Assembly: GCA_024195585.1 (NCBI GenBank)
Contig: SWBL01000002.1
Coordinates: forward strand, 310,001-374,000
DNA: 64,000 bases
Direction of reading: 5' to 3'
Source of the DNA: Aureobasidium sp. EXF-3400
Lineage: Eukaryota > Ascomycota > Dothideomycetes > Dothideales > Saccotheciaceae
How positions within the stretch are numbered: position 1 is the first letter of the stretch; every line of letters starts with the position of its first letter. Positions 30,802 to 43,797 of the stretch are shown here, one piece after another. The position numbers and the translations under genes are program-made. The notes below the pieces were generated by a model. It was not told the DNA's origin, did not search any database, and was given only the letters and a program-made list of their open reading frames with translations.

Positions 30802-32114
30802 AATTGTTGAAGCATTTTACACCCGACGTGATAATATACTACTGCACACACTATGGCAAAATTTGAGATCAGAACGTGAGCATGCTCTCGTCCGCAAACC
30901 ACTTTCACAGCGCCTGGTATTGCAATATCTCAATTTGACATATTCATGTGAAGATCTTGTAAACTCCTGCCGAAGGAGGATTGAAGATCAATCGACACGT
31001 GCAAAGCAGGAGTTTCGGGAACAAGAGCCCCGGATCAACGCCCCTTGCAATTGCAAATCAGTTCTTTATCGAAAGATCAACAGGACGCAAACGTATTCAG
31101 CAACGTCAGCTTGCAAATCATGCAAGACGTCTTCCTGTCTCTCCCAGCCTCCACAGCTTATGCAAGCACGTCAATTCATGGTACGCATATTTGGTATGGC
31201 AATAGAAACGGATGACGCGTGTAGGAAGACGTTCCGCTACGTCAGAGGGCTCCATTCGGGTACTCCGCCGAAGACTGCGTCAGCATCCACTTGTCCCTTC
31301 CTTTTCAACTCCACCCCCAGGATCCATCTCAAAACCTTCAGCTAATTCAAAGAGTCGAGCTCTTCGGACACGGAAGGGACGGGTGATAGATATGCTTTCT
31401 ACGCCTCTGCCGACGTCCCGTCGCTTATCTATGTTATATGATGCAGACCCTTTGCGGAGAGAGAAGCAACAAGAAAAGCTACGGCTCCAGTCTGTGCCGC
31501 ATGTTCGTCAGCGAGCTGGACTTCAGCTCTTGAGTCACTTGGGCGACAGGTGAAAGGCCCGACTTCCTGTCTGAGTAATGGACGAACAATGCGATAACCA
31601 CGCCGCGGAATGACTGAGGAATGCATATCCACGAGAGGGTGGATTGGCTTACATTCCAGAGCGCATGCGTGCACGCAAGGGGTTGGAAAACTGCGTACTA
31701 TGCGTATGACGCTGATTGGGCCCTGATGTCGCGCCTTCTAGGATTTTACGGCAGGTCACATTAACATCCGGGAAGCTATAGCATTTCCTCTTTAGGACGA
31801 ACGAGGGTAGGCCATGCAACTATCATGGTTTGATGTTCCAACAATGTCGTTGTATGCAACACATTGCAAGACATTCTTTGCAGAGAACAATACTTTGTGC
31901 TGACCATGGCCGGAAACGGTTTGACTGATGTGAACAATTTTGGTACAACGCCAGAGGCACCTGCAACCAGCTACTTTTTTCAACACCCTGTTTTCGGAAG
32001 CCATGGAGCTCAATGGCGAGATGATAGCCCAGCCATTTTACTCACAGGGTGACACAGTCGCCAGTTCTTTCTCCCACTCCAGCTCACAATAGGTTTTAGA
32101 TCTCATATCTGATC
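30802..32114. other. Intergenic, 1.3 kb
   Basis: It holds only short frames without domain or splice support. I see no gene. Confidence 0.5.
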
Positions 32115-34433
32115 ATGGCTACTGTTACCAGACAAGCACGCAGCAGAAGTCGGAGTCGACCTGCTAGCAAGCCATCGCAGCCTGTGAGGTCTTTAAATCG
32201 TATCCGAACCAACGCTTATTTCTCGGATCCTGATTACGATCAAACGACACCTGAGCCGAAGACTGCATCCACCCCTTCACCGACATGGGGAAAGCTTCAG
32301 CGCAAGAACAGCTTCAAGACTGTATCCTCCAGTACAGCTACTGAAAACTCTCGCATACGCCACCAGGAAGAACCCTCAGCCTCTCTGGCAAGATGGGATG
32401 GTGACCGTTATGCTGTGAGCAGCTTCTGTGCTCCTCCTGATCGTCCATCGGAGAACTTCAAAGATCGCATCAGCCCGCCCAACCTTGCTCGAGCCAAGGC
32501 CATGGCCTCCCCAAACTTTCGCCAGAGATCTACATCGCGCCCAAAGCGAGTCGAAATCTTGAGTGATTACGACCGAGAGGACGAGGAAGAGCGCATGCGC
32601 TTACGAGCATCTCCAACGTGGAGAAAGAAAAGACCCGACACGCCTACTTCCGCGCGGGCCAGTATCTTTGACTTTCCATCGAAAACTAGATCATGGTCAT
32701 CTCTTGAGGGTTTTATACCACAGTCTGGGTTCATCTGGCTAGTGTTGATATTCCTCGCCATTCTTCTAGGCTTGTCTTCCTCGCCCAAGATCGATCTAGG
32801 TCAGCTTGCGCCTAAAGAGGTCTGTGGCTATTTTCGCAATCCTGCCGAGTGGGATTGTGCTGGAAGTCTCAATGTCACAATTCACAACGTCGTGAGCTAC
32901 TGTCACAACGCTGCGGATACGGTCTACGACAAATTCGAAACTTCAGGCGCAAAGACAAATATCGAAGACTTGATGCACACATGTCAAGACTCGATTGACT
33001 ACAGTACAGACAAGCTCAAGCGCGCACCCGCGAAGTTGCAAAGTGCTCTTTGCTACCTTCCCGGAGCGGAAGCATGGGATGGTTGCGCAAAGAAGCCAGT
33101 TTCAACGCTCACCAAGACTTTGACGAAGTTCGGACGCGTAATCTCAGAGCCATTCAGCAGTACTAATACCAAGAGTTTGGGGCTATGGACGTCTTCTTCT
33201 CGACGAAAGACCGTGCCGACGATCACTGTGCGCAAGTCTACAAGCATTACGCCGACGACCGACATCGAGAATAACGAGGACATAACTAAGAGCGTTTTTG
33301 ATTCGTTCGCAAGCGAAGCCGGAAGCTATGTCACATCTAAGCTATCTTCTGCTAGTTCTGCATACTTGCCCTTCACTTCGAGCTCCAGCACTGACCTCCA
33401 CACCATGCCTGTGGAGGCTGAACCAGCTGTGAAAAAGTCTAGCGTTTCCGATGCTATTGAAGCTGTTTCCGAGATCAAGGACCTCGAGCTCAAATACACA
33501 TTGGCAGTCGCCAAAGCAGAGCTCAAGATGTTGCAGACGAACGATACCTCCATCATCAGACACACGACCTATACCAAACGCCACCTCAACGCCCTCTTGA
33601 ACACAGCATGGAGTCTCACGAGAGACATTGACGGTTTCGTAAACTGTATGGATGTAGAGAACGGAGTCGCAATCGGCACACTTTCCCGGAAGATATCCTA
33701 CGGATCCCCGACCGAGTCGTGGGGTAGCTACTTCGTTCGGTCAATGCGGTTGTTAGCCATCTCGCCCGATGCAGTACTCGGTAAACTAGACGTGCCTCAT
33801 GTCAAATGCCGAAAGCACCTAGTCCGCATGGATAAAGCTGTCACCAAAGCCTTCAGAACGCGCGAAGGACTGCTCAGAGAGATCGACAGACTCACCAGTC
33901 TTTCCTATCGACACGACTTTAGGAAGAGAAAGCCTCTCTATATTCCTGTACCTCTTCCTTGGTTCAGAGCTCTAGGACCCTTCCCTCACCTTCCCGTCAT
34001 CAACATCCCTACCATTCATTGGCACCCTCGAGACTGGTTCCTTGGTGAAGATTACTGGTGGCGAAAGCGCTCTCTAGAGGACCGCGAAGAAGGCTTGAAA
34101 CTTCATCGTTTGCGTATGGCACTCCATCGTGTCCGCAGTGCTAGCGACGGCTTTGGCGACGTCAAGAACCTCCTTGAGTCCGGCATTGGCAATCTGACAG
34201 ATGCACGTAACGAGCTCCAGTCACACAGACAGCAAGTCCTTGAGAATCCTGAATTTGGACTTGCTTTCCTCAAAGGTAAAATCCAAGATGTCAATCGAGA
34301 CCGTTCTCTTGCTGTGCAGTTTAGGGCTGAGAGGAAGAGGGTGGTGGAACAGATCAACGCAGAGGGGTGGCATCGATACGACAACGGCAATGACGAGTTT
34401 GGTGCATTCCTTGCCAAGGAAATGAGGTTGTGA
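32115..34433 (+). CDS. Large single-pass membrane protein with RS-rich N-terminus
   Basis: A single exon of 772 residues. Residues 1-200 are basic and Ser/Arg/Pro-rich, opening with RQARSRSRSRPASKPSQP. One strong hydrophobic helix (FIWLVLIFLAILLGL) lies near residue 205. Next comes a region with several cysteines (EVCGYFRNPAEWDCAG..SYCHNA..HTCQD) and then a long, mostly helical C-terminal domain with charged coiled-coil-like stretches near the end. An RS-rich cytosolic or nucleoplasmic tail, a single span and a cysteine-bearing luminal domain would suit an inner-nuclear-membrane or ER protein, but no named domain is visible. A similar plan appears in the minus-strand gene at 45081-46646. Confidence 0.75.
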   Translation: MATVTRQARSRSRSRPASKPSQPVRSLNRIRTNAYFSDPDYDQTTPEPKTASTPSPTWGKLQRKNSFKTVSSSTATENSRIRHQEEPSASLARWDGDRYAVSSFCAPPDRPSENFKDRISPPNLARAKAMASPNFRQRSTSRPKRVEILSDYDREDEEERMRLRASPTWRKKRPDTPTSARASIFDFPSKTRSWSSLEGFIPQSGFIWLVLIFLAILLGLSSSPKIDLGQLAPKEVCGYFRNPAEWDCAGSLNVTIHNVVSYCHNAADTVYDKFETSGAKTNIEDLMHTCQDSIDYSTDKLKRAPAKLQSALCYLPGAEAWDGCAKKPVSTLTKTLTKFGRVISEPFSSTNTKSLGLWTSSSRRKTVPTITVRKSTSITPTTDIENNEDITKSVFDSFASEAGSYVTSKLSSASSAYLPFTSSSSTDLHTMPVEAEPAVKKSSVSDAIEAVSEIKDLELKYTLAVAKAELKMLQTNDTSIIRHTTYTKRHLNALLNTAWSLTRDIDGFVNCMDVENGVAIGTLSRKISYGSPTESWGSYFVRSMRLLAISPDAVLGKLDVPHVKCRKHLVRMDKAVTKAFRTREGLLREIDRLTSLSYRHDFRKRKPLYIPVPLPWFRALGPFPHLPVINIPTIHWHPRDWFLGEDYWWRKRSLEDREEGLKLHRLRMALHRVRSASDGFGDVKNLLESGIGNLTDARNELQSHRQQVLENPEFGLAFLKGKIQDVNRDRSLAVQFRAERKRVVEQINAEGWHRYDNGNDEFGAFLAKEMRL

Positions 34434-35061
34434 AGTGGTTGTAATGTCTCGGTTTTGCATGGTGGTTCTTTCCTAAATCATTCTCCTTTGCCGATGTTAT
34501 ATAGCGTAGATTTTCATTATTTTATGCACGTTTTCTGCTTCGGACGTCACCCTGCTCTCGTTCGTCAACCACGGTTAAGAATCAACATCGTCTTGTGTGT
34601 CATCTTTGGGTATTCTACCTGTGACATAATCAGCTGAAGTATCATATACTGAAGTACGGATATCATCGCTGTTCTTATAAGTGTCGCTGACCGAATCTCG
34701 TGGTTGTCACAAGTAACGGTGCTCCTTTGCACGAATTATGCTCGTGCTCTCAAATGTGACCATCTAGAAATACACTTTCGCCAATGGTCTAACAACAAAG
34801 CAAGTGGTAAGCACATGGTATATCTTAGCAGGAGGAAGAAGTCTCGTAGCACATCTTGCATAGTCGAATTAGCGAACAAAGCCTACGATGGTCGAGCAAT
34901 ATCGTCTTCGTCCTTGAAAATGCTTGTCAAGAGTGCCACCCTGACTCCTCACCTGAGAATGGTGATCAGAGATGTACGAAACACACAGCATATCTCTTGA
35001 CGAAGGTTGATATCGCACGAGATAGACTTAAATTATGGCAAGAGACTCCTATATTCTCATC
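34434..35061. other. Convergent intergenic region
   Basis: 3' sequence between two convergent genes; it is AT-rich and I see no gene. Confidence 0.5.
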
Positions 35062-36815
35062 CTAGGTAGCCAGATCAATCCGCGGACCCTTGTAGTGTTT
35101 CCTCGCATACACAACCCAGTTGATACCACTAAACACCGCCATTGCAGCCAGCACAGCACATGTATAGTTCATGCTGGACCCAGTGGTTGGTAACGAAGTC
35201 GGTAGGTCAAAGAACACAAGCTCAATGATGGCAAAAACCACAACAGTAGCATTGCACGTCCAGCCCAACCAATTAGGCATCCGGAACCATCGATCTTTGG
35301 CAAGAAACTTTTCACTCCTACCTCTGCACATGAGCAGTAAGCAAGGTATAGCGAAGGAGACCATAGCCAAGATGATGGTCGTGTTGATCAATGCATTGAA
35401 TGCAGCAGTGGAGGCGAGATATATGCAGCCAGCAATGAACACTACTCCAGCATTGGCGAAAAGAGACCATACGGGGACTTGGAGTGCGGGATGCATCTTT
35501 CCCAGGTGCTTTGAGAATACGAGACCGTTGTCGCGACCAAATGCCCAGATGAGGTGAGAAGAAGTTTGTTGCACAGCGTTGATAACGAAAAGGTTGATGG
35601 TGAGAAGAGCAGCCAGAAAGGCTGTTGCAGCGGCACTGCCGGATTCTTGTCGCCAAAGTTCATAGATAGGCATACTGCAGAAGTACAATTAGCTCTTTGC
35701 ACATTACGAGCCATATAGCTCAGGCCAAAACTCACGTGGTCGAGATCAAGGAGTCGAGATCTTTGATACCGTAGCACATGGCAACGGCAAAGATAAAGCC
35801 AGTGACAAATCCAATGGCTATTGTTGTGCACAGAGCTTTCGGCACTGTTTTCTCGGGCTCTGTACATTCTTCTGCTAGGTGGAGAGATGCATCAAGGCCA
35901 GCGAACATGAAACAGGGTGTCGCAAAGCCCGTCAAGAAAGTCACTCCGGCAGGGTAGCCTGTGTTGCTCTCCATGGTAGCCCATACATATGCTGCATCTT
36001 GCTTCTCAGAGCGAACAAGGCAGGTGATGGTGATGACGACGAAGGAGGCGAGGGTGAGGAGTACTAGTTCATGATCAGTTCATCTCATCTTGAAATGTGA
36101 GGCCATAAACTCACATCCAACGTTATGCACCCAAGGTGTTTTGGCGAGGCAGAAGAGGTTGTAAAGAAGGAACACCACATTGATGGCTTGATAGACCACA
36201 AAGTAATGCCAAGCTTGAGGTACATAACCAGCTTGGTAGTATACTACGAGTGCTAGAAGCATTTGAGTAGCAAGAATAGTTGCGGCAGCACCTAGGGCTA
36301 TCCAGGAGAACATGGCAATCGAGCCACATGCATAAGAGAGTGCTCGAGAAAGCCTTTTGGGTGCAAGTATGGAAGCAAAATGGTACCTATAGGAGTCAGA
36401 TTGTGCAACCAGTAACATTTGACAGTGACTTACTGGCCACCAGCAGTAGGATAACAAGATGCCATCTCCGCAAGAGACGCCCCTGTAGCGGCATAAGCGA
36501 GGGTCGCAAGGGGTATTCCATATATGAGCGTTGCTGTTCCTCCTGCGCTGACGGCAATGGCTAGACTAGCAGCTATGGCAACCCAACTGTTACAGATGTT
36601 GAAACTCAAGGCGACGATATTCAGTTTACTGAAATGGCGACGAACTGGCCGTACACCCAAGTCGCTGATATCCCCTACCGACACAGAGAGCCTCTCGGGA
36701 TCATGTGCAGTATATTTGACGGTCGTCGAGTCGGCTCGGGCTGTGTAGAACATGTAAGTAATGGTTCAATTGAAGGTAGGATCATGTATAAGGAAGACAT
36801 ACTTCTGGAAGACAT
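35062..36815 (-). CDS. APC-family amine/amino-acid permease (GABA/choline permease type)
   Basis: Five exons: 36815..36803, 36740..36434, 36386..36115, 36063..35736 and 35674..35062; introns are 62, 47, 51 and 61 nt. They total 1533 nt, giving 510 residues. A tiny first exon (13 nt, MSSR) with a GTATGT donor is my preferred start; an unspliced ATG at 36753 gives the same length and is the alternative. About 12 helices are visible. TM1 carries the APC hallmark region (SKLNIVALSFNICNSWVA), followed by ASLAEMASCYPTAGGQYHF, LTGFATPCFMFAGLDASLHLAEE and AFGRDNGLVFSKHLGKMHP, which are typical of the fungal UGA4/HNM1/BIO5 branch. The likely substrate is an amine, GABA, choline or similar compound. 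It is transcribed divergently from the MAO-N-type oxidase with a 692-nt shared promoter, so uptake of that enzyme's substrate is a fair inference. Confidence 0.9.
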
Positions 36816-39121
<2,306 letters not shown>

Positions 39122-39195
39122 TGAGGGAGGTCGGATAATGAACAAGATTAAACTCAACCGTTCTGCAAATGGATTGAGAAAACGAAGTCGATAAT

Positions 39196-40681
39196 TCATA
39201 TGATCAGAACCGGGTTCACTAAACTCGGATTTCGTGCCCACTCGCCATTTGGTTGCAAGAGCCAGATTTGTTCCAGCCGTTCCAGAGCCACGATGATGTT
39301 GTTCATCCGTGTTTTATCATGGACTTGTCTGAGCCTGCCCGCGAAGAAGTCCCTATGGTCTTGATCGTTGCTGGATGCTGCAGCAATAAAGTACACCCAA
39401 GGTAGTGTATGCATGCAAGGGCTGTCCGGATGGATGGGTAAGACCAGGCGGCGTAGTTGTTCGATATCCTCGTAGAGCTGTCCGGGCTGATAGGTGCCCA
39501 GAGCCTGTCGCATATAGATGTTTCGTGCTCGTCTGATGGACTCCTGAAAGATGATCGTGCTTTGAGCAATACTCGGGTCATCTGAATGTGTTTGGGAGAG
39601 AATGAAGTCGAAGTAAAAGCTCAGGTCTTTCTCAAAAGGTTTGCACCCTTGAGATATATCAAGCAGGGGTGGCGTGAATAATTGGAACCTGGTGAGACAG
39701 TCAAATAAGCATCATAAACTTAGGCGCACCTACTTACATGCGAGATTGCTGGAGCAAGAACCCTTGTCCAGGGGATGGCTCTGCCCCCGAGAGTCTTATG
39801 TGGCTTAAAAGATTGGTGAGCATACGATAAAGGTGAACGAAGTCTTGGGAACCAGTAACGGTCTCTCCTACCAGGAGGACGATAATGGTAGCCCAGGTAG
39901 ACATGCTGAAGACTTTGGTGCTATCACCAGCGAAAGCGTCCGCGCATAGCCTCTTTATGATCTCGGAACGCCCAGTTTCTGCGAGAGGCAGAAGATCAGG
40001 TCGCTTTGCTGACAAGTGGAAGGCAGCCACAACAGACACTGCTCGCTGTACGAGGTCGTCTTGATAAGCTAGCGGAAGCAAGAAATTGCGATAGCCGTTG
40101 AACTTGTCGTCAAAGACGACCATGATTGATGCAATGTTTGAGGAGACTGTTTGCTGTCAAACGCCCGGTAAATAAGCAAAAAACAGCGATACTGGCTTAC
40201 AGTGATCAAAAAGCATAGCGATTCCAGGTTTCAGCAGGTCCAACTTCAGATCAGCATCTGGGTCGAAATGGAATGATACGGTAGTGTAGTCCGATGGTGT
40301 GCGGGTTGCTTGATAGTTCTGTCTCTGAATAGTGTCCATTCCAATTTCTTCTACATCATCGTCGGTATCGGAAATTCCAGAGTCACCAACAGCTTCGGTT
40401 GGTGGTTCCGCACCAGAGTCTTGGTGAAGTGGTCCTGCATGTGTCTCTGATTGCGGTGTCGCCTTGTTCATATGCCGGCTCAGGCTTGTCGCAAAATTCT
40501 TGACATTGGAAAACGTATGCCCTTTGCGCTTTCCTTTCGAGATTGCACCTTCAACAAACTTGATTTGACGACCAACGCCTGTACACTGAATGCCTTTTTT
40601 CAGACATTTCGCACATTCGGGTGTGCTTTTGTCGCACTTTATACGACGTCGCGAGCATTCTTTGCAACCGTCTCTCGGCAT
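39196..40681 (-). CDS. Zn2Cys6 transcription factor
   Basis: Three exons: 40681..40201, 40146..39738 and 39688..39196; introns are 54 and 49 nt. They total 1383 nt, giving 460 residues. An upstream in-frame ATG (40771) exists, but the chosen one puts the binuclear cluster at the very N-terminus as is common: C-x2-C-x6-C-x5-C-x2-C-x6-C in GCKECSRRRIKCDKSTPECAKCLKKGIQC. The tail (from MVVFDDKFNGYRNF) matches the fungal-specific transcription factor domain family PF11951, including VSVVAAFHLS and the C-terminal helices. A Ser/Asp-rich linker separates the two. It converges on the amine oxidase gene with 74 nt between stops, so it is the best candidate for the pathway-specific regulator of that oxidase and the permease, by position only. 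Confidence 0.9.
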
Positions 40682-41055
40682 TCGCCTGATTTCGGGTTTG
40701 AACTGATCAACGCACAACCTCTGCTGACAAAAATATGCAAGGTGGGTCGAGCATGGAAGCATGGAGAGCATCCTGCTGTCGAGTGCGGAGGGGAAAACAA
40801 TCTACGGTTGAATCTCGGACAAGGGCGCGCTGGTCTCGCGTTCACAGGGTTCCTGCTGCCTACCAAGCTGCAATATAACCTGCCTGAGGTATCCATTCCC
40901 ATGTCTGAGTCTTTTGCATCGTTAAAGAGTAAATTGCGAAAGATTCAAGACATTAGTACGACTACCTGGATATAAATAGCTCCCATGATCGAATTCAGCT
41001 GATCTAACCCCTGTCAAAGGTGCTCTCATGACCATATAGTGTTAATCAAACAAAC
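40682..41055. promoter_or_regulatory. Divergent promoter of Zn2Cys6 factor and MYND gene
   Basis: A 374-nt gap between divergent starts. It has an AT-rich GGATATAAATAG element near 40968-40979 that could act as a TATA box for the MYND gene. I see no gene. Confidence 0.4.
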
Positions 41056-41949
41056 ATGGAGCAGTCACAAGTCAACTCGTGTGCCAATTGTGCGTCTACA
41101 ACACCGGCTGGAAGACTCTACCAGCGTTGTGCTAGGTGCAAACAGGCATCGTACTGTTCAAAAGACTGCCAAAAGGACCACTGGAAGCAGCACAAACAAT
41201 TCTGCACACAGCAACAGATGACCTCTGCCTATTCTGCAGCTATGGACGATCACAACAACGGTGATGATGACGACGAAGACAATGATGACGAGGATGGCTC
41301 CGACGACGGAAACGACTACAGCGACAAAGACGACGAAGACGACGACGAAGACGACGACGAAGACGACGACGAAGACGCAGACAAGGATCCCCACGATGCG
41401 CTCACACCACTTAGCTTTTTACAGATTGAGCCTTTTCCACACTTGAAACTCTCCATTGACGCCTCTCCAATCGCTATAGTCGATACTGGCAGGTTCGACG
41501 AGGACACCGACAGGAGAGATCTTACCATTGCTCAGGCCGTTTCTACCATCCTCTGGAACTGGCATCCGAATGCTCTCCGCGCCTTCCTCGACCAACGGAA
41601 ATACTCAGCGTTCGAATTCGCCATTGTCGACGATCATCCTAGAAGCGAAGAGAGAACTACGCACATGATTACCCGTCACGACCGTGCGATTCTCATTGGT
41701 GATTACAACCGAGACATGGAGTGGAATCATCAGATCAGCTGCGGCATTCTTGAAGACGGGCACTGGAAGCCACTCTATGGTTCTTTGGGTAATATAGGGT
41801 TTGGTTCTGCTAAACCTGAACATGTTGGATCGGTGAGCAGAATGTGGGCCAGGGACCAGATGGTATTCAAGCGATGGAAGCCGCAAGAGGACCGCAAAAT
41901 TGAACTGACTTTGGGTGGTGGTAACGTGGATCCCGCTTCGCTATATTGA
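41056..41949 (+). CDS. MYND zinc-finger protein with acidic tract
   Basis: A single exon of 297 residues. Residues 9-50 form a complete MYND finger: CANC, then CARC, YCSKDC, and H..C in HWKQHKQFC. The next ~45 residues (about 69-112) are almost entirely Asp/Glu with a few Asn, Ser and Lys, encoded by a GAC/GAA/GAT repeat tract that is likely to vary in length. The C-terminal domain (about 115-297) has no recognised family; it includes ILWNWHPNALRAFLDQRKYS and a WNHQISCGILEDGHW segment. MYND fingers bind proline-rich partners. I would expect a nuclear or cytosolic adaptor but cannot say more. Confidence 0.85.
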   Translation: MEQSQVNSCANCASTTPAGRLYQRCARCKQASYCSKDCQKDHWKQHKQFCTQQQMTSAYSAAMDDHNNGDDDDEDNDDEDGSDDGNDYSDKDDEDDDEDDDEDDDEDADKDPHDALTPLSFLQIEPFPHLKLSIDASPIAIVDTGRFDEDTDRRDLTIAQAVSTILWNWHPNALRAFLDQRKYSAFEFAIVDDHPRSEERTTHMITRHDRAILIGDYNRDMEWNHQISCGILEDGHWKPLYGSLGNIGFGSAKPEHVGSVSRMWARDQMVFKRWKPQEDRKIELTLGGGNVDPASLY

Positions 41950-42566
41950 CGATTGGAACAATGTGTAGGGTACCACAAGTAAATAACTGTTTAAGTAAAT
42001 AACTGTTTTGGAATACCATTGATTCACAATAAATCTGTATTATCTCGTGAAAACTGCATGTGCTTTATACGTGATCATAGTCTTGCCAACAGCACTATAT
42101 ATTCTAGGTCGAGCAGAGGGGGAAATACATATATCGGTAAATCTTCGGGAAGGCCCACGGGCGCAAAGAAATCCCCGATTCATAGTCGCTCCAAACAGTG
42201 CGACGCATACGGCCATGGGAGCCATTTGATATCGTCTATTCTTTGTCCACCATCAGCCAGTGGGAAGAGCGCAGTTCCCAGCTTTACTACAGCAGAATTT
42301 TGCGCCAGGGTGTCCCCACGGCCCTCTCAAACATGGACCAAGAATATCTTGGGAACCACTCAACCAATTGCGTCGGAAAATAGCGCAAAATGACCGCAGC
42401 GAGCCATTTACCCAGATTGCACTTTGAAATCATGAAATTCTGGTCGTTATCCATGCTAAAGGGCCTGTAGAGAGGATTTTTCTGGAGCCTCACTTGGACT
42501 CGAGATTGCGCAGCCAATTCTCGTCCGATTACTTATCTGGATAGCGCAAATTACTCGTCATCACCA
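41950..42566. other. Intergenic region before tRNA-Leu
   Basis: Short, overlapping frames only. I see no gene, and no repeat beyond a short duplication of AAGTAAATAACTGTTT at 41979-42008. Confidence 0.5.
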
Positions 42567-42704
42567 GGAGCTTTGGCCGAGTGGTTAAGGCGCTAGCTTT
42601 AGGCTTCAATTGAGTGTGTTTGAGGTCGTCAGACCGAAAATAGCTCAAGACATAACTTGAAACGCTAGTTCGAAAGAGCGTGGGTTCGAACCCCACAGGC
42701 TTCA
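42567..42704 (+). tRNA. tRNA-Leu (anticodon TAG) with 59-nt intron
   Basis: A type II tRNA. The acceptor stem pairs GGAGCTT with AGGCTTC with G-T wobbles. The D arm has the class II sequence GGCCGAGTGGTTAAGGCG. The anticodon stem CTAGC pairs exactly with GCTAG, and the loop TTTAGG-C gives anticodon TAG (codon CTA). The intron, 42604..42662, sits at the canonical position after base 37. A variable arm follows, then the T arm GTGGG-TTCGAAC-CCCAC. The intron is long for a tRNA intron; its ends should be checked. Confidence 0.88.
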
Positions 42705-42709
42705 CTATC

Positions 42710-42713
42710 TTTT
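42710..42713 (+). terminator. Pol III terminator of tRNA-Leu
   Basis: Four T on the plus strand, five bases after the tRNA 3' end, with a second T-run just beyond. Confidence 0.55.
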
Positions 42714-42846
42714 GCTTTTGCAACTCCTCAGCAAGTTAGAACACTATCGGATTGCAGGGGAAAAAGTTATCTTGATTTTTGTAGAAGTCAAGCCTGGCTT
42801 GGTGCAAGTGAAGATTGGCCGGCGAGCGTGAGCAGTGATGGTACCA

Positions 42847-42923
42847 GGTTCTAGGTGGGTAACGACACCATATCTCTAGCCACGTAGGGAGTGTCTAGGT
42901 GTCATTTCATCCATCCTAGAACC
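42847..42923. repeat. Imperfect inverted repeat
   Basis: GGTTCTAGG at 42847-42855 is the reverse complement of CCTAGAACC at 42915-42923. The pairing extends inwards imperfectly to GACACC at 42864-42869 against GGTGTC at 42899-42904. It could fold into a hairpin with a ~29-nt loop. I see no target-site duplication, so it is not shown to be a mobile element. Confidence 0.4.
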
Positions 42924-43451
42924 ATCGATTCGACATGAGGTTGTAGGTGGCCCCTTGGGTGGAAATTGGCAGAAAAATGAGTAAAATTAACAATACAAAG
43001 AACAGAAAATACCCGAACCACTCATTAACTACCTAGGGACCATGTTCATCACTACCCTAGCACCGTTAGCATAAAGGCGGCTCGGGACCACCGTACCTAC
43101 GCCCAAGAACAAGATTGTCCCCTTTGCCAGCCTGCCTACCAGTGTCCAATCGTCTAAAAACAAAGAAAATCACATGATCAAGACCTAGACTGACTCTTGA
43201 AGCAGACTACACAAACGCTACGCCAGAATACATGGCCAACCAAGACGGTCCCGTGTACAGCCATAGTATGAGCACTATCATGATTCGAGAACTTCGCTTT
43301 GTTCCTGTAGGCAGGCTGTACCAGTCAGTACAAACACCTTTGTCTTCCAGCTACGGCTCTTTCATCCTCGCCTATGCTCCAACAACAGCGCAGAGCTAGG
43401 TTAGAGGTATACAGTCTATGAGAAGTGTGTACAATAGACCGAAGCACTACC

Positions 43452-43637
43452 ATGACTTATCATATGAGGATTGTGGTCATAATATACCTCATCGTTACGG
43501 GCGTGGCTGCCTGTACTATTCAACCTAGACTGATACGGCATAGGCCATCGTTCTGGACCTATCTCCTAAAACGCGACTCTAACGGAAGCCAATTTTGCTG
43601 GAATTTGCAGTATATAGGAGGAAAGAAGTGTCATTGA
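43452..43637 (+). CDS. Possible small secreted precursor peptide
   Basis: A 61-residue frame (an upstream in-frame ATG at 43425 adds nine residues). It begins with a short positive region and a hydrophobic core (MRIVVIIYLIVTGVAA), like a signal peptide. A Lys-Arg pair that Kex2-type proteases could cut lies about 20 residues before the end, leaving a cysteine-containing C-terminal peptide (DSNGSQFCWN..GGKKCH). The mature part has two cysteines, and one more sits after the signal. It may equally be a chance frame: there is no homology I know, no intron, and the surroundings are gene-poor. I do not assign a role. Confidence 0.3.
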   Translation: MTYHMRIVVIIYLIVTGVAACTIQPRLIRHRPSFWTYLLKRDSNGSQFCWNLQYIGGKKCH

Positions 43638-43797
43638 GCAAGGTCTTGAAATGTCATTCGTGATGATATCATTGGAATTCTACGGGACAACGAAGCCATG
43701 ACCTAGCCTGGTTTCCTCCGGGTGCTTCTGCCTTCCAGGCTCTGTCGAAAGGATGCATATACACTTAGGCATATTTCTTTTTCTGACCGACTAGCAC

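Noticed and set aside
30554..31345. 263-residue plus-strand frame
   Set aside because: It reads antisense across tRNA-Gln and has the composition of a chance frame.
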